Positions 45,700 to 54,928 of a stretch of DNA of 64,000 nt are shown here, in pieces (positions within the stretch are counted from its first letter, which is position 1; each line of letters begins with the position of its first letter). The stretch is from JABWBP01 sp964522165 (GTDB taxonomy: Bacteria; Calditrichota; Calditrichia; RBG-13-44-9; J075), in the NCBI GenBank assembly GCA_964522165.1, contig CAZFVV010000002.1, positions 1-64,000 of the forward strand, written 5' to 3'. The translations under genes and the position numbers were made by a program. The notes beneath the pieces were generated by a model. The model was not told the DNA's origin, did no database searches, and saw only the letters and a list, made by a program, of their open reading frames with translations.

Positions 45700-47277
45700 T
45701 TACAGCGGAATGTTGCCATGCTTTTTAGGCGGGTTCTTATCAACCTTGTTGCGCAAGAGCTCCAGGGCGCGGCAGAGTTTCGGGCGGGTCATTTGCGGCT
45801 CGATCACTTCGTCGATGTAGCCGTGCTCCGCCGCCAGGTAGGGATTGGCGAATTTATCCCGGTATTCGGCCTCTTTTTCCGCCAGCGCCGCCTCCGGGTC
45901 GTCGGCTTTGGAAATTTCTTTCTTGAAAATGATCTCCGCCGCCCCTTTCGGCCCCATCACCGCGATTTCCGCGGAGGGCCAGGCGAAGTTGAAATCCCCG
46001 CGAATGTGTTTGGAGCTCATCACGTCGTACGCCCCACCGTAGGCTTTGCGTAGAATGAGGGCGATTTTCGGCACCGTGGCCTCGCAATACGCATAGAGCA
46101 GCTTCGCCCCGTGCTTGATGATCCCGCCCCACTCCTGGGCGGTGCCGGGCAGAAAGCCGGGCACATCGACAAAGGTGATGATGGGAACGTTGAAGGCGTC
46201 GCAGAAGCGCACGAAACGCGCCCCTTTCAGGGAAGAATCAATATCCAGAACCCCGGCCAGCATCGAGGGCTGGTTGGCGACGATTCCTACCGTGTAACCG
46301 TTCAGCCGCGCAAACCCCACCACGATATTCCGGGCGTATTCCTGGTGAACCTCGAAGAAATCACCCTCATCCACCACTAACTTGATCACTTCCGTTACCT
46401 CATAGGGCTTGCCGGGATTCGCGGGGATGATGTTCAGCAACGCCGCTTCCTGGCGATCCGGTTTGTCTTTGGGAGCGCGGCAGGGAGGTTCTTCGGCGTT
46501 ATTCAGGGGCAGGTAGCTCATCAGCTTGCGGATTTTCCGCAGGCAGTCCACGTCATTTTCGGCTACAAAATGGCTCACCCCGCTCTTGCTGGCGTGGGTC
46601 ATCGCCCCGCCCAATTCTTCAAAAGTGACTTCCTCGTGGGTAACAGTCTTGACTACGTTCGGCCCGGTAACGAACATGTAGCTCTTGTCGCGCACCATGA
46701 AGATGAAATCGGTGATGGCGGGAGAATAGACCGCCCCCCCGGCGCAAGGTCCCATGATGGCGGAAATCTGCGGAACCACCCCGCTGGCCAGGGTATTGCG
46801 CAGGAAAATATCCGCATACGCCCCCAGGCTGACCACCCCTTCCTGGATGCGCGCCCCCCCGGAATCGTTCAACCCTATTACCGGGGCGCCGATCTTCATG
46901 GCCATGTCCATGATTTTGCACACCTTGGCCGCGTGCGCCGCGCCTAAGCTGCCCCCAAACACCGTGAAATCCTGGCTGAATACGCACACGGTGCGCCCCT
47001 CGATCTTGCCCAGGCCGATCACCACGCTGTCGCCGGGGTAACGCTGCCGGAACAGCCCGAAATCGTGGGTCTGGTGGCGCACTAACATGTCGATCTCCTC
47101 GAAGCTGCCCTCATCTAAGAGCACCCGCAAACGCTCCCGGGCGATCAATTTGCCCTGTTCGTGCATTTTGGCAATGCGCTCCTCGCCCCCGCCCTGTAAC
47201 GCCTCCGCCTGCAATTGGCGCAGGTGCGCTACCTTTTCTTCCATGGTTTGCCACTGTTTTTTCACTTCATCGGCCAC
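45700..47277 (-). CDS. Acyl-CoA (propionyl/methylmalonyl-type) carboxylase carboxyltransferase subunit
   Basis: 525 residues. The start is GTG at 47277 with GAGGA eight bases upstream. Both carboxyltransferase halves are visible: N-terminal LNDSGGARIQEGVVSLGAYADIF with GPCAGGAVYSPAITDF, and C-terminal GFLPGTAQEWGGIIKHGAKLLYAYCEATVPK with RKAYGGAYDVMSSKHIRGD. These residues fit PccB and the alpha subunit of methylmalonyl-CoA decarboxylase, and the ending KKHGNIPL is typical of that group. It transfers carboxyl between biotin and an acyl-CoA. No biotin carrier or biotin carboxylase gene is adjacent, so direction and substrate remain open. Confidence 0.92.
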   Translation of the reverse strand: MADEVKKQWQTMEEKVAHLRQLQAEALQGGGEERIAKMHEQGKLIARERLRVLLDEGSFEEIDMLVRHQTHDFGLFRQRYPGDSVVIGLGKIEGRTVCVFSQDFTVFGGSLGAAHAAKVCKIMDMAMKIGAPVIGLNDSGGARIQEGVVSLGAYADIFLRNTLASGVVPQISAIMGPCAGGAVYSPAITDFIFMVRDKSYMFVTGPNVVKTVTHEEVTFEELGGAMTHASKSGVSHFVAENDVDCLRKIRKLMSYLPLNNAEEPPCRAPKDKPDRQEAALLNIIPANPGKPYEVTEVIKLVVDEGDFFEVHQEYARNIVVGFARLNGYTVGIVANQPSMLAGVLDIDSSLKGARFVRFCDAFNVPIITFVDVPGFLPGTAQEWGGIIKHGAKLLYAYCEATVPKIALILRKAYGGAYDVMSSKHIRGDFNFAWPSAEIAVMGPKGAAEIIFKKEISKADDPEAALAEKEAEYRDKFANPYLAAEHGYIDEVIEPQMTRPKLCRALELLRNKVDKNPPKKHGNIPL

Positions 47278-47434
47278 GGGTGAATTCCTCGTTTTCGTTG
47301 CATTAGAACCGCTGCTTTTTGATTCTCTCGCGAGACTTGCATCTATAAGAGATATGAATTAATGATCAAACAACTCCGCGCCAGCCCCGCCCATTTGGGA
47401 TGACACACCCGGCCAAAATAACCATCTCGAAATT

Positions 47435-47483
47435 AATTTGCAAGGTGCGACGCACTTTAGCAGCGCGTCGCACCTTGCAAATT
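47435..47483. repeat. Perfect 19-bp stem palindrome
   Basis: AATTTGCAAGGTGCGACGC (47435-47453) is exactly complementary to GCGTCGCACCTTGCAAATT (47465-47483) around an 11-base loop. It lies 64 bases before the lipoprotein gene and 157 bases upstream of the divergent carboxylase start. Confidence 0.88.
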
Positions 47484-47547
47484 TGTTGCGGGGCGGCGCT
47501 TTCCGCCGTAATTTACCCCGCCAGCAAAACAACGGAGAAAACGGGTT

Positions 47548-48075
47548 ATGAAACACTTTTTTGCCATTGGAATCGTGCTGATAGTGTCGCTGTTGCTCCT
47601 GCTGCCGGGTTGCAGCAAAAAAGAGGAGGTCGAAACCACGCCGGAAGGCAGTGTTTCCACTCCTGAAAGCGGCGGCAACCGGGTTGAGGCCACTTTTTCG
47701 GTTCCGGAGCTCGCCGCGGAGTATTGGAAGACGATTTTTGAAACCCAGCAAGCGATTATGGCTTCACCGGAAGATGCGGCCCTGCGCAAACAATTGTGCG
47801 ATAGAGCGTATTTCCCGCAGAACCGCGCCATCGTAACCGTGGGGGTGGGGCGAAGAAGCCATCCCGAGACCGGGCAGCCCATCTCGCCCCAGTTTGTGCG
47901 CCAGGCCGCCTTTGCTGACGCAGCCCGCTGGGCCGGCTACATCAGCGCCTGGCTGGAGCAGAACTACCAGCCCGATTTCGGGGAGCTTTCCAAAGCCCTG
48001 GACGCATCTTCCCAGGTGATCAGCGAAACCGTGCTGGGGGATTCCTTGTACGTGGAGGTGGCGTACCAGTATTAA
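47548..48075 (+). CDS. Lipoprotein of unknown function
   Basis: 175 residues. The signal ends in lipobox LLPGC, with the acylated Cys near residue 22, followed by a charged, low-complexity linker (KKEEVETTPEGSVSTPESGG). The folded part (about residues 48-175) has helices such as AAEYWKTIFETQQAIMAS and DAARWAGYISAWLEQNYQPDF. VTVGVGRRSHPETGQPISPQ is the most distinctive segment. No family was recognised. It is predicted to be periplasmic and membrane-anchored. AACGGAG-like bases precede the ATG. It is divergent from the carboxylase gene. Confidence 0.85.
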   Translation: MKHFFAIGIVLIVSLLLLLPGCSKKEEVETTPEGSVSTPESGGNRVEATFSVPELAAEYWKTIFETQQAIMASPEDAALRKQLCDRAYFPQNRAIVTVGVGRRSHPETGQPISPQFVRQAAFADAARWAGYISAWLEQNYQPDFGELSKALDASSQVISETVLGDSLYVEVAYQY

Positions 48076-48210
48076 AGCAGGCAGTGGAAAGTAGGCAGTA
48101 GGCAACTTTGCCTCACCCCCTGCCCTGCAAAACTGAAGTTTTGCTCCAAAGGAGCCGCTTCGCGGCACTCCTGCCTCCTGCTTACTGCCTATTGCCAACT
48201 GCCTGCTCTC
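48076..48210. repeat. Composite repeat region (GGCAGT/ACTGCC arms with family B-like core)
   Basis: AGGCAGTGGAAAGTAGGCAG on the left and CTGCTTACTGCCTATTGCC on the right are loosely inverted. Inside lie GCAAAACTGAAGTTTTGC and GGAGCCGCTTCGCGGCACTCC, which recall family B hairpins. It begins directly after the lipoprotein stop. Confidence 0.65.
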
Positions 48211-48308
48211 CACCGTTTGCCGGTTTGAGATTTTCAGCCGCCTGGCGCGCTCTATAGCAGTGAAACGGTTTTTAAACGGAAATGGGGTTTTGGAAAGGAG
48301 GTTTTACC

Positions 48309-48365
48309 GTGAAGCTGAAGATCAAGATCAAGTGCAAGATCAAGAGCAAGCCCGCCGGTTTGTAA
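48309..48365 (+). CDS. Very small ORF encoding a lysine-alternating peptide
   Basis: GTG at 48309 opens MKLKIKIKCKIKSKPAGL, 18 residues. A perfect SD AAAGGAGG (48294-48301) sits seven bases upstream, and a GC-rich terminator follows 39 bases after the stop. An in-frame ATG at 48282 would extend it to 27 residues (MGFWKGGFTV...), but its own SD is weak. Nine of the 18 residues are basic or flank the Lys-x-Lys pattern, which would make a cationic amphipathic beta-strand with one Cys. No family was recognised. Whether it is a real peptide, a leader peptide or chance is unproven; the SD plus terminator argue for a discrete expressed unit. Confidence 0.5.
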   Translation: MKLKIKIKCKIKSKPAGL

Positions 48366-48403
48366 AGAGCGGGGCGCTCACCCGGGTGACGGTTTGCAGC
48401 ATT

Positions 48404-48447
48404 GCAGCGGCGGCGACAGGTTTCTGTTTGCCGCCGCCGCTTTTTTT
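48404..48447 (+). terminator. Strong intrinsic terminator
   Basis: A stem of GCGGCGGC paired with GCCGCCGC, extended by ACAG/CTGT with a small bulge, is followed by seven T (48441-48447). It ends the transcript of the small ORF and may also act for the convergent T9SS gene on the other strand only weakly, since no A-run mirrors it. Confidence 0.75.
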
Positions 48448-48472
48448 ACAAGTTCGCAAAAGATAACCGGCG

Positions 48473-50947
48473 CTATTTGGCCAGCAGCATCCGGCGCGCT
48501 TCCCGGTAATCCCTGGCGGTGATTTTGTAGATATAGATCCCGCTGCCAAGCGGTTTTCCTGCTTCATCCTTCCCATCCCACACTACCGATTTATACCCGG
48601 CGGGTTGAAACTCATCCACCAATGTAACCACTTGCTGGCCGAGAATGTTGAAGATTGATAACGTGACGCGTGATGCCTGAGGGAGATCGTAGCGAATGGT
48701 GGTTGCCGGATTGAAGGGATTAGGATAATTCTGGTGAAGAGAAAACGTTGTGGGAATATCCACCGGATTCGAGATGTCAACCAAAATCATTAAATTCTTG
48801 TACCAGGCAACTTTATCCTCTTCTGCGGAAGTGGAAAGCACATCAATATCCCCATCCCCATCCACGTCGATGGCAAAAACGGAGCTGGCGCCAAAAAGAT
48901 TGCTGGAGGCTATAATCCGTTCCGTAAAATTCTGGTTGCCGTCATTTTCGTACCAGGCAATTTTATCATCGTCATAGGAAGCGGAGAGCGCATCAATATC
49001 ATCATCCCCATCCATATCGATGGCATAGACGGTGTTAGCGCCTTCGGCAGCGGTGGAAATGGTATGTGGGGTGAAGTTCTCGCTGCCGTCATTTTCATAC
49101 CAGGCGATTTTGTCATCCAGCCGGGAAGCGGAGAGTACATCGATATCGCCATCCCTATCCACATCGGTGGCATAAACCGATTTCGCCCAAAGCGCGTTGG
49201 CGGTGATAATATGCTCGCTGAAATTTTGGCTGCCATCGTTCTCGTACCAGGCAATTTTATTATCCTCCTGGGAAGCGGAAAGCACATCCACATCACCGTC
49301 GCCGTCCACATCGATAGCAAAAACAGCGGTGGCTAAATCGGCGCTGGTGGTAATGATATGTTCACTAAAATTCTCGCTGCCGTCATTCTCAAACCAGGCA
49401 ATTTTATCATCGCTGGCAGAAGCGGAGAGCGCATCCACATCATCATCGCCGTCCAGGTCGATGGCATAAACAAACCAGGCGCCCTCGGCGCTGGTGGTGA
49501 TAATCTGCTCGGTAAAATTCTGGCTGCCGTCGTTCTCGAACCAGGAAACTCTGTCATTATCGAAATCGCCGAAAGCGGCAAACAGATCCATATCATTATC
49601 CCCGTCCACGTCAATAGCATGGACTGAATGGGGCTGGTCTTCGCTATCGATGATGGTATGGGGGATAAAATTATCGCTGCCGTCATTTTCATACCACATA
49701 ATTTTCCCGGCAAATACAGGAAACTCTCCCGTGGAAGCAGAAAGCGCATCCGTGTCGCCATCGTTATCCATATCGACTGCAAAGACGGAACGGGCTGTTT
49801 CGGCGCTGGCAGCGGCGATATGTTCGCTGAAATTCTGGCTGCCGTCGTTCTCATACCAGGCGATTTTGTCATCGTTAAAAGAAGCGGACAGCATGTCCAT
49901 ATCATTATCGCCGTCCACATCGGCGGCAAAGACCGCGCGGGCACCGTTGGCGTTATTCGTGGCGGTATGTGCCGTAAAATTCTGGCTGCCGTCGTTTTCG
50001 TACCAGGCGATTCTGCCATCACCGGTAGATGCGGAGAGAACATCAATATCATCGTCCATATCCATATCAATGGCATAAACCGACCGGGCCCCACCGACAT
50101 TGCTGCTGATGGCATGTTCGCTGAAATTCTGGCTGCCGTCATTCTCGTACCAGGCGATTCTATCATCCGTTTCCGAGGCGGAAAGCACATCGACATCCGT
50201 ATCACCGTCGATATCGATGGCATAGACCGAGCGGGCTCCATCGGCGTTGGCGGAGATGGTATGCTGGGTAAAATTCTGGCTGCCGTCGTTTTCGTACCAG
50301 GAGATATTGTCATCGGTCCAGGAGGCGCTGAGCACGTCTATATCAGTGTCTCCATCCAGATCGAGAGCATAAACGGAGGCCGCTAAGACCACCGTGGTAG
50401 TAATTGTATGGGCAGTAAAATTCTCGCTGCCGTCATTCTCATACCAGACAAGCCGGTCCTGGGGCCCGGAAGCGGAGAGCACATCAATATCCATATCGCC
50501 GTCCAGATCAATGGCATAAACCGAACTGGCCATATTGGCGGCGGTGGTGATGATATGGGTGGTAAAATTCTCGCTGCCGTCGTTTTCGTACCAGGCGATT
50601 TTATCATCCCAAAAAGATGCCGAGAGCACGTCGGTATCGCCATCGCTGTCCAGGTCGATGGCATAAACCGCGCTGGCCCCATCCGCGTTGGTGGTTATAA
50701 TATGTTGGGTAAAAATCGGGCTGCCGTTATTTTCATACCAGGCAATCTTGTCATCCGTTTCGGAAGCGGAAAGAATATCCCGGTCGCCATCGCCGTCCAG
50801 GTCGATGGCATAAACCGAACTGGCTCCGTCCGCGGCTAATTCTCCCCCGACAATGGTGCGCTGCTCGAAAGAAACCTGGGGAAGCGCCCGGGAAACCATC
50901 CAGAATATGAGCGCCGCAGCTATTAAGATTATTCTATGGTGGTTCAT
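48473..50947 (-). CDS. T9SS-exported protein with 14 VCBS/FG-GAP-like repeats
   Basis: 824 residues. After a signal peptide (ending SRALPQ), about 14 repeats of 48-54 residues run from residue 40 to 725. Each has a calcium-binding-type DLDGDGDxD run, then DVLSAS, KIAWYENDGS and NFTxH. The DNA repeats are also similar, indicating expansion by tandem duplication. The propeller-like array is followed by a T9SS tail (QNYPNPFNPATTIRYDLPQ to RRMLLAK). It is predicted to be extracellular and calcium-stabilised; no enzymatic domain is seen. It lies 17 bp downstream of another T9SS gene on the same strand, so the two are likely co-transcribed. Confidence 0.9.
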   Translation of the reverse strand: MNHHRIILIAAALIFWMVSRALPQVSFEQRTIVGGELAADGASSVYAIDLDGDGDRDILSASETDDKIAWYENNGSPIFTQHIITTNADGASAVYAIDLDSDGDTDVLSASFWDDKIAWYENDGSENFTTHIITTAANMASSVYAIDLDGDMDIDVLSASGPQDRLVWYENDGSENFTAHTITTTVVLAASVYALDLDGDTDIDVLSASWTDDNISWYENDGSQNFTQHTISANADGARSVYAIDIDGDTDVDVLSASETDDRIAWYENDGSQNFSEHAISSNVGGARSVYAIDMDMDDDIDVLSASTGDGRIAWYENDGSQNFTAHTATNNANGARAVFAADVDGDNDMDMLSASFNDDKIAWYENDGSQNFSEHIAAASAETARSVFAVDMDNDGDTDALSASTGEFPVFAGKIMWYENDGSDNFIPHTIIDSEDQPHSVHAIDVDGDNDMDLFAAFGDFDNDRVSWFENDGSQNFTEQIITTSAEGAWFVYAIDLDGDDDVDALSASASDDKIAWFENDGSENFSEHIITTSADLATAVFAIDVDGDGDVDVLSASQEDNKIAWYENDGSQNFSEHIITANALWAKSVYATDVDRDGDIDVLSASRLDDKIAWYENDGSENFTPHTISTAAEGANTVYAIDMDGDDDIDALSASYDDDKIAWYENDGNQNFTERIIASSNLFGASSVFAIDVDGDGDIDVLSTSAEEDKVAWYKNLMILVDISNPVDIPTTFSLHQNYPNPFNPATTIRYDLPQASRVTLSIFNILGQQVVTLVDEFQPAGYKSVVWDGKDEAGKPLGSGIYIYKITARDYREARRMLLAK

Positions 50948-50964
50948 GATTTTCCTCCTTCAGG

Positions 50965-53109
50965 TTATTTTGTCAGGAACATACGATTCGCCTGTTGGAA
51001 ATCCCCGGCGGTTAGACGGTAGATATAAATCCCGCTTACAACCGGTTTCCCGGAACGATCTTTTCCATCCCACACCACAGATTGAGAGCCGGCGGGCTGA
51101 AATTCATCCACCAATGTAACCACTTGCTGGCCGAGGATATTGTAAATTGATAACGTGATGTGTGATGCGTGAGGGAGATCGTAGCGAATGGTTGTGGCAG
51201 GATTGAAGGGGTTGGGGTAATTTTGCAGTAAAGAAAATCGCGCCGGGGTATGGCCGGGAACATTGACGGAAGTGGGCATATCGCCGCCGATAAACAAACC
51301 ATCGTCATAGGTGCCGGCGAAAACAATGTTATCCGGATCTACATAAAGAAAATTGAAGAGCGGGTAAAAGCCGTTGCTGGTGGGCAGCCCCTCGTTTTTA
51401 GCCGTCCAGTTGCTGCCGCCGTCCGCGGAATAAAAAATGCCTTCCGATTGGGTGGCCGCATAAACAGCATTACCGGAGTCAAAAGCCAGGCGGCTGACCG
51501 CGCTATTGGCCGGCAACCCGCTGGCGTTTATGGTGTTCCAGGTCGCTCCGGCGTTATCGGAGAAGAAGAAGTCTTTGCCGCCAAATACGGCATATAAACG
51601 GTCGCTGTTGTCGATTGCTAAAAAACTGCCGGTGCTGAACGCTGTTAAGGTGGTATCGGACCAGGTAGCACCGCCATCGTTGGAGATCAGAACGAGACCG
51701 TTCAGAAAGAAATCGAAGGCGGAGAGAAAGAGATGCCCCTGGGAACTGACCGCCATAGATTGAATGATAAGGTCATTATTTCCCACGGAAATCTGGTTCC
51801 AATTATTCCCGTTATCATCGGAATAGAATAGCGTTCCCAGGGATTGGGCATCTGCCCGTACATACAAACGGCCGGAGGGAACGGTTTCGATCTGAATAAT
51901 CCGTTCATTTTCAATGCCGCTGTTTGCCGGAAACCAGCTTTCCCCGGCGTCGGTAGAGCGGAATACCCCGGAGAAAGTGCCGGCAAAAATATCACCGGCG
52001 TTACCGGCTGCCAGGCCGGTCACATAGCGATTGGCCAGCCCGGTGTTTTTAATCGACCATTCCCCATGCCCGTCCGGGGAGTGGAAAATTCCGCTTCCGC
52101 CCGTTGCCAGGAGGAAACCATTGCTCCCGGTTTCCAGGGCGGCATTCAAATTCTCAACATTGATATTCCGGTTTTTCGCGCTCCAGGTATTGCCGGCGTC
52201 GGTTGACTTGAAAATCCCCCCGCCATCCGTTCCGATATATAATTCGGAATTCACATCAACCGCAATCGTTCGCACCTGCAAATCGGGTAGGTCTCCGTTA
52301 ACCGGCGTCCAGGTAAGGCCCTGGTCGGTGGAGCGGTAAACTCCCTGGTTCCCGGTTCCGGCATACACCTCTCCGGCAGGCCCTCTCGCAAGGCTGGTGA
52401 CGTCGAGGGAGCCTAACCCGGAGTTGCGGGGAGTCCAGCTTGCGCCCTCATCGGAAGAATAGAAAATGCCGTCTGCGGCGGAACCGGCATAGAAATGGCC
52501 GTCGGCGTCAAGCAGCAGGGCGTTGATCGTGAGATTTTCAACGCCGGCGTTGCGGGCGCTCCAGGAAGCGCCGTTATCTATGGAGAGGTACACCCCCTCA
52601 TAAGTCCCTCCGAAAATTTTGTTGGGGGTTCCGAAGGCAAAGGCCCTGATAAACGAAGGCGGGGTTATTTCCTGCCAGCTAACGCCCCCGTCGAAGGAGC
52701 GGAAACTGTGGGTATAAATATGTCCCTGGGAGTCGATGCCGATGGAAGTAATCGTTGCGCCCAGGCCGGTGTGGGGGTTATGGGTAATTTGATTGTTCGA
52801 CCAGGTGATTCCGTTATTGGAGGTCCACCAAACTCCCAGATGGCTGACCCCAAGATACAGATGGCCGGAAGGGTTAATCGCCAGGCAATTAATATTGAGA
52901 ACCCCGCTCCCGGCGATGCCTGTCCAGTTATCTCCCCCGTCGGTGGAGAGATAGACATTGGAAGAGCGAATGGCGTATATATTTCCGGCGTGTATGGCAA
53001 TCTTGTCGATTCTGCCTCCCCAAAGCTCCCCGGCCTGCTGCCAGAAATCCTCTTTCCCCCATATATTCAGAGATAAAGCCAGAAATAAGAACAATAAGCT
53101 TCTCTTCAT
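50965..53109 (-). CDS. T9SS-exported BNR-type beta-propeller protein
   Basis: 714 residues. A signal peptide (MKRSLLFLFLALSLNIWGKE) is followed by about 12-13 blades with Asp-box-like motifs (YLSTDGGDNWTG, YSSDEGASWTPRNSG, FKSTDAGNTW). This is enough for two sialidase-type propellers or one large Sortilin-like propeller. Catalytic sialidase residues are not apparent. The T9SS tail (QNYPNPFNPATTIRYDLPH to NRMFLTK) is almost the same as that of the downstream gene 17 bp away. An array of phased 21-22 bp repeats lies about 220 bp upstream of its start. Confidence 0.9.
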   Translation of the reverse strand: MKRSLLFLFLALSLNIWGKEDFWQQAGELWGGRIDKIAIHAGNIYAIRSSNVYLSTDGGDNWTGIAGSGVLNINCLAINPSGHLYLGVSHLGVWWTSNNGITWSNNQITHNPHTGLGATITSIGIDSQGHIYTHSFRSFDGGVSWQEITPPSFIRAFAFGTPNKIFGGTYEGVYLSIDNGASWSARNAGVENLTINALLLDADGHFYAGSAADGIFYSSDEGASWTPRNSGLGSLDVTSLARGPAGEVYAGTGNQGVYRSTDQGLTWTPVNGDLPDLQVRTIAVDVNSELYIGTDGGGIFKSTDAGNTWSAKNRNINVENLNAALETGSNGFLLATGGSGIFHSPDGHGEWSIKNTGLANRYVTGLAAGNAGDIFAGTFSGVFRSTDAGESWFPANSGIENERIIQIETVPSGRLYVRADAQSLGTLFYSDDNGNNWNQISVGNNDLIIQSMAVSSQGHLFLSAFDFFLNGLVLISNDGGATWSDTTLTAFSTGSFLAIDNSDRLYAVFGGKDFFFSDNAGATWNTINASGLPANSAVSRLAFDSGNAVYAATQSEGIFYSADGGSNWTAKNEGLPTSNGFYPLFNFLYVDPDNIVFAGTYDDGLFIGGDMPTSVNVPGHTPARFSLLQNYPNPFNPATTIRYDLPHASHITLSIYNILGQQVVTLVDEFQPAGSQSVVWDGKDRSGKPVVSGIYIYRLTAGDFQQANRMFLTK

Positions 53110-53328
53110 AAGGCGCTCCCCTTTTATAATGATGAAATTAATTTTTCATGATGGGTTCTCCACCAATGGTTTGGTTCAAGTTAAACCTCGTTTCACATAC
53201 AGGACAGTGACAAAAGTTACAGAATCAATCGAATGGGAGATGATTTCCCCGATGGTTTTGCGCATTGAACCGGCAGGATCTCATCTTATCGAGCAAGTTG
53301 CCGGACGATCATACGCTGCCCCGGAAAA

Positions 53329-53413
53329 AACGAGTGTGCTCGTTTTTTGAAACAAGCTTGCTCCATTTATGAAACGAGCACGCTCATTTTTGAATATAAG
53401 CATGCTCATTTGA
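53329..53413. repeat. Four tandem 20-22 bp repeats with palindromic cores
   Basis: Units AACGAGTGTGCTCGTTTTTT (53329), AACAAGCTTGCTCCATTTAT (53351), AACGAGCACGCTCATTTTTG (53373) and ATATAAGCATGCTCATTTGA (53394) follow without spacers. Each contains (A/G)AGNNNGCTC and then a T-rich end. The period of about two helical turns puts all cores on one DNA face, as in operator or iteron arrays. The rest of the 529-bp gap 53110-53638 has no gene. Confidence 0.7.
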
Positions 53414-53638
53414 GAAGATTATCGGCAAGAGGCGAGGGGGAGATAGGCAAGATTTAGGAGGGAGCCGGGAAGGGATGGGAAGATGAAGCGGAGGGGGTGA
53501 ACTAAATTACGCAATAAGTCAACGACCATAATGTCAAAAAATGATCATAGGCTGATAGGTCAATAATTCAAATTGAAGAAAATAGCTCATATTGATATTC
53601 TCAAAAATAGGAATACCGGCATCAGCACAAATTTGGCC

Positions 53639-54907
53639 TCAGTCGCTTGCGAAAAGCGGTCGGAGCGATTCAAGTGTTTGTAACCTTTGATTTATCCTAA
53701 AATCTCGATACTCCAAATAATCGGGATATGAGATTCTGGGCCAACTATCCCCTTCGAAGAATTTCAAAGAATATATGATTTCGAGAGAATCTATTCGTAG
53801 TGTATGGTTTTCCTTTAGAACATTTTCTGTTTCAAATTTAGAAGATGAATCAAAAATATCTTCAAAAAATGATTTTAACGAGTTCCGATTGGATTTTCGA
53901 TGTTCAGTAGTAACATTCGTGCCGGGTAAACTGTTTTTTAGGGCAAACAAAGATACCCAATTCGTGTCTGAACGAAAGGAAATGCGGAATTTCCATAATT
54001 GATCGTTTATATAATAAAAAAGTAAACTATCGATTTTGTAATTGGTGTTCATATTCTTTGAAATCTCCTGATAAAACACGGACTCCTTCAGATATTTGTC
54101 ACTCTTTAATGGAATAAGCGAAGCTTTACTGGCAAGCGAACCTCCATAAAGTTCGACTATTATTGAATCATTCAGGAAAGTATTTTGGATCAAGTCACTG
54201 AATTCCAGAAAATGCTTTCTTTCCGCTTGAGAAAGCTTTTCAGCAGATTCTCTAAGTAAAATTATTTTTGACCAAACATCTCGATTTATTAAACTGATTT
54301 GCAATTGGGATATTTGATTAGGAAATTTCCAAAAATCTACGTCAAATATACTGAGATCATCAGACCAAAGGATAGTAAACCAGGACTGAGATTCGTGCGA
54401 GTAAACAGGCTTCTTTTCTACTAGTGTCATGATATGGTCTTTGGTGGCCGCGGTATCTTTGACAGTCTTGCTCATAACCACAATTCTGACCAGTGAATCA
54501 CTGAGAAATTCCAGTTCAAGATTGTCTAAAGTATCCATTTTCCCAAACGCGTACCCAAAACCGTGGGCTTTGACGATTTTCCAAGCCAGCAAAGAGTCAA
54601 CAAAGTCAATTTTGAACTCTCGTGGGTGCTTTTCCAGCACATCTTTGAAACTCATGCCTAATTTGAGGTTGTTAATATGAGTTTCAATTGAGCGACTTTC
54701 TTTAATTTGTCTTTTTGGTGTATCATGAATAAAAATTAGGTAGGCACCAAAGATAACAGCTGACAAACTTACGAGCATCAATAAACTAATGGGAACGTAG
54801 CCAATAATAATTATTATCCACTCCAAAGCAGATAATTTGGTCTTGGCAATTTCCGAAATGCCTTGCTGAATTATATCCCTGCTATCGATCTTTCTTTCGG
54901 GGTTCAT
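53639..54907 (-). CDS. Unknown membrane-anchored protein encoded with the NACHT NTPase
   Basis: 422 residues in visibly AT-rich DNA. A cytoplasmic N-terminus of about 25 residues is followed by one strong membrane segment (about residues 29-60, WIIIIIGYVPISLLMLVSLSAVIFGAYLIFI) and a large soluble region. The segment HINNLKLGMSFKDVLEKHP loosely recalls the start of BamE/SmpA-like domains (LKxGMSxxEV), but this is weak. No catalytic motif was found. It starts 21 bp behind the NACHT gene on the same strand, so the two form an operon. Composition differs sharply from flanking genes, suggesting joint transfer. The SD is weak, as for the upstream gene. Confidence 0.8.
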   Translation of the reverse strand: MNPERKIDSRDIIQQGISEIAKTKLSALEWIIIIIGYVPISLLMLVSLSAVIFGAYLIFIHDTPKRQIKESRSIETHINNLKLGMSFKDVLEKHPREFKIDFVDSLLAWKIVKAHGFGYAFGKMDTLDNLELEFLSDSLVRIVVMSKTVKDTAATKDHIMTLVEKKPVYSHESQSWFTILWSDDLSIFDVDFWKFPNQISQLQISLINRDVWSKIILLRESAEKLSQAERKHFLEFSDLIQNTFLNDSIIVELYGGSLASKASLIPLKSDKYLKESVFYQEISKNMNTNYKIDSLLFYYINDQLWKFRISFRSDTNWVSLFALKNSLPGTNVTTEHRKSNRNSLKSFFEDIFDSSSKFETENVLKENHTLRIDSLEIIYSLKFFEGDSWPRISYPDYLEYRDFRINQRLQTLESLRPLFASD

Positions 54908-54928
54908 GTTTTAAGTTCCAATCATAGC

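Noticed and set aside
53329..53413. CRISPR array
   Set aside because: Units are contiguous 20-22 bp tandem repeats without spacers, and no cas genes are near.
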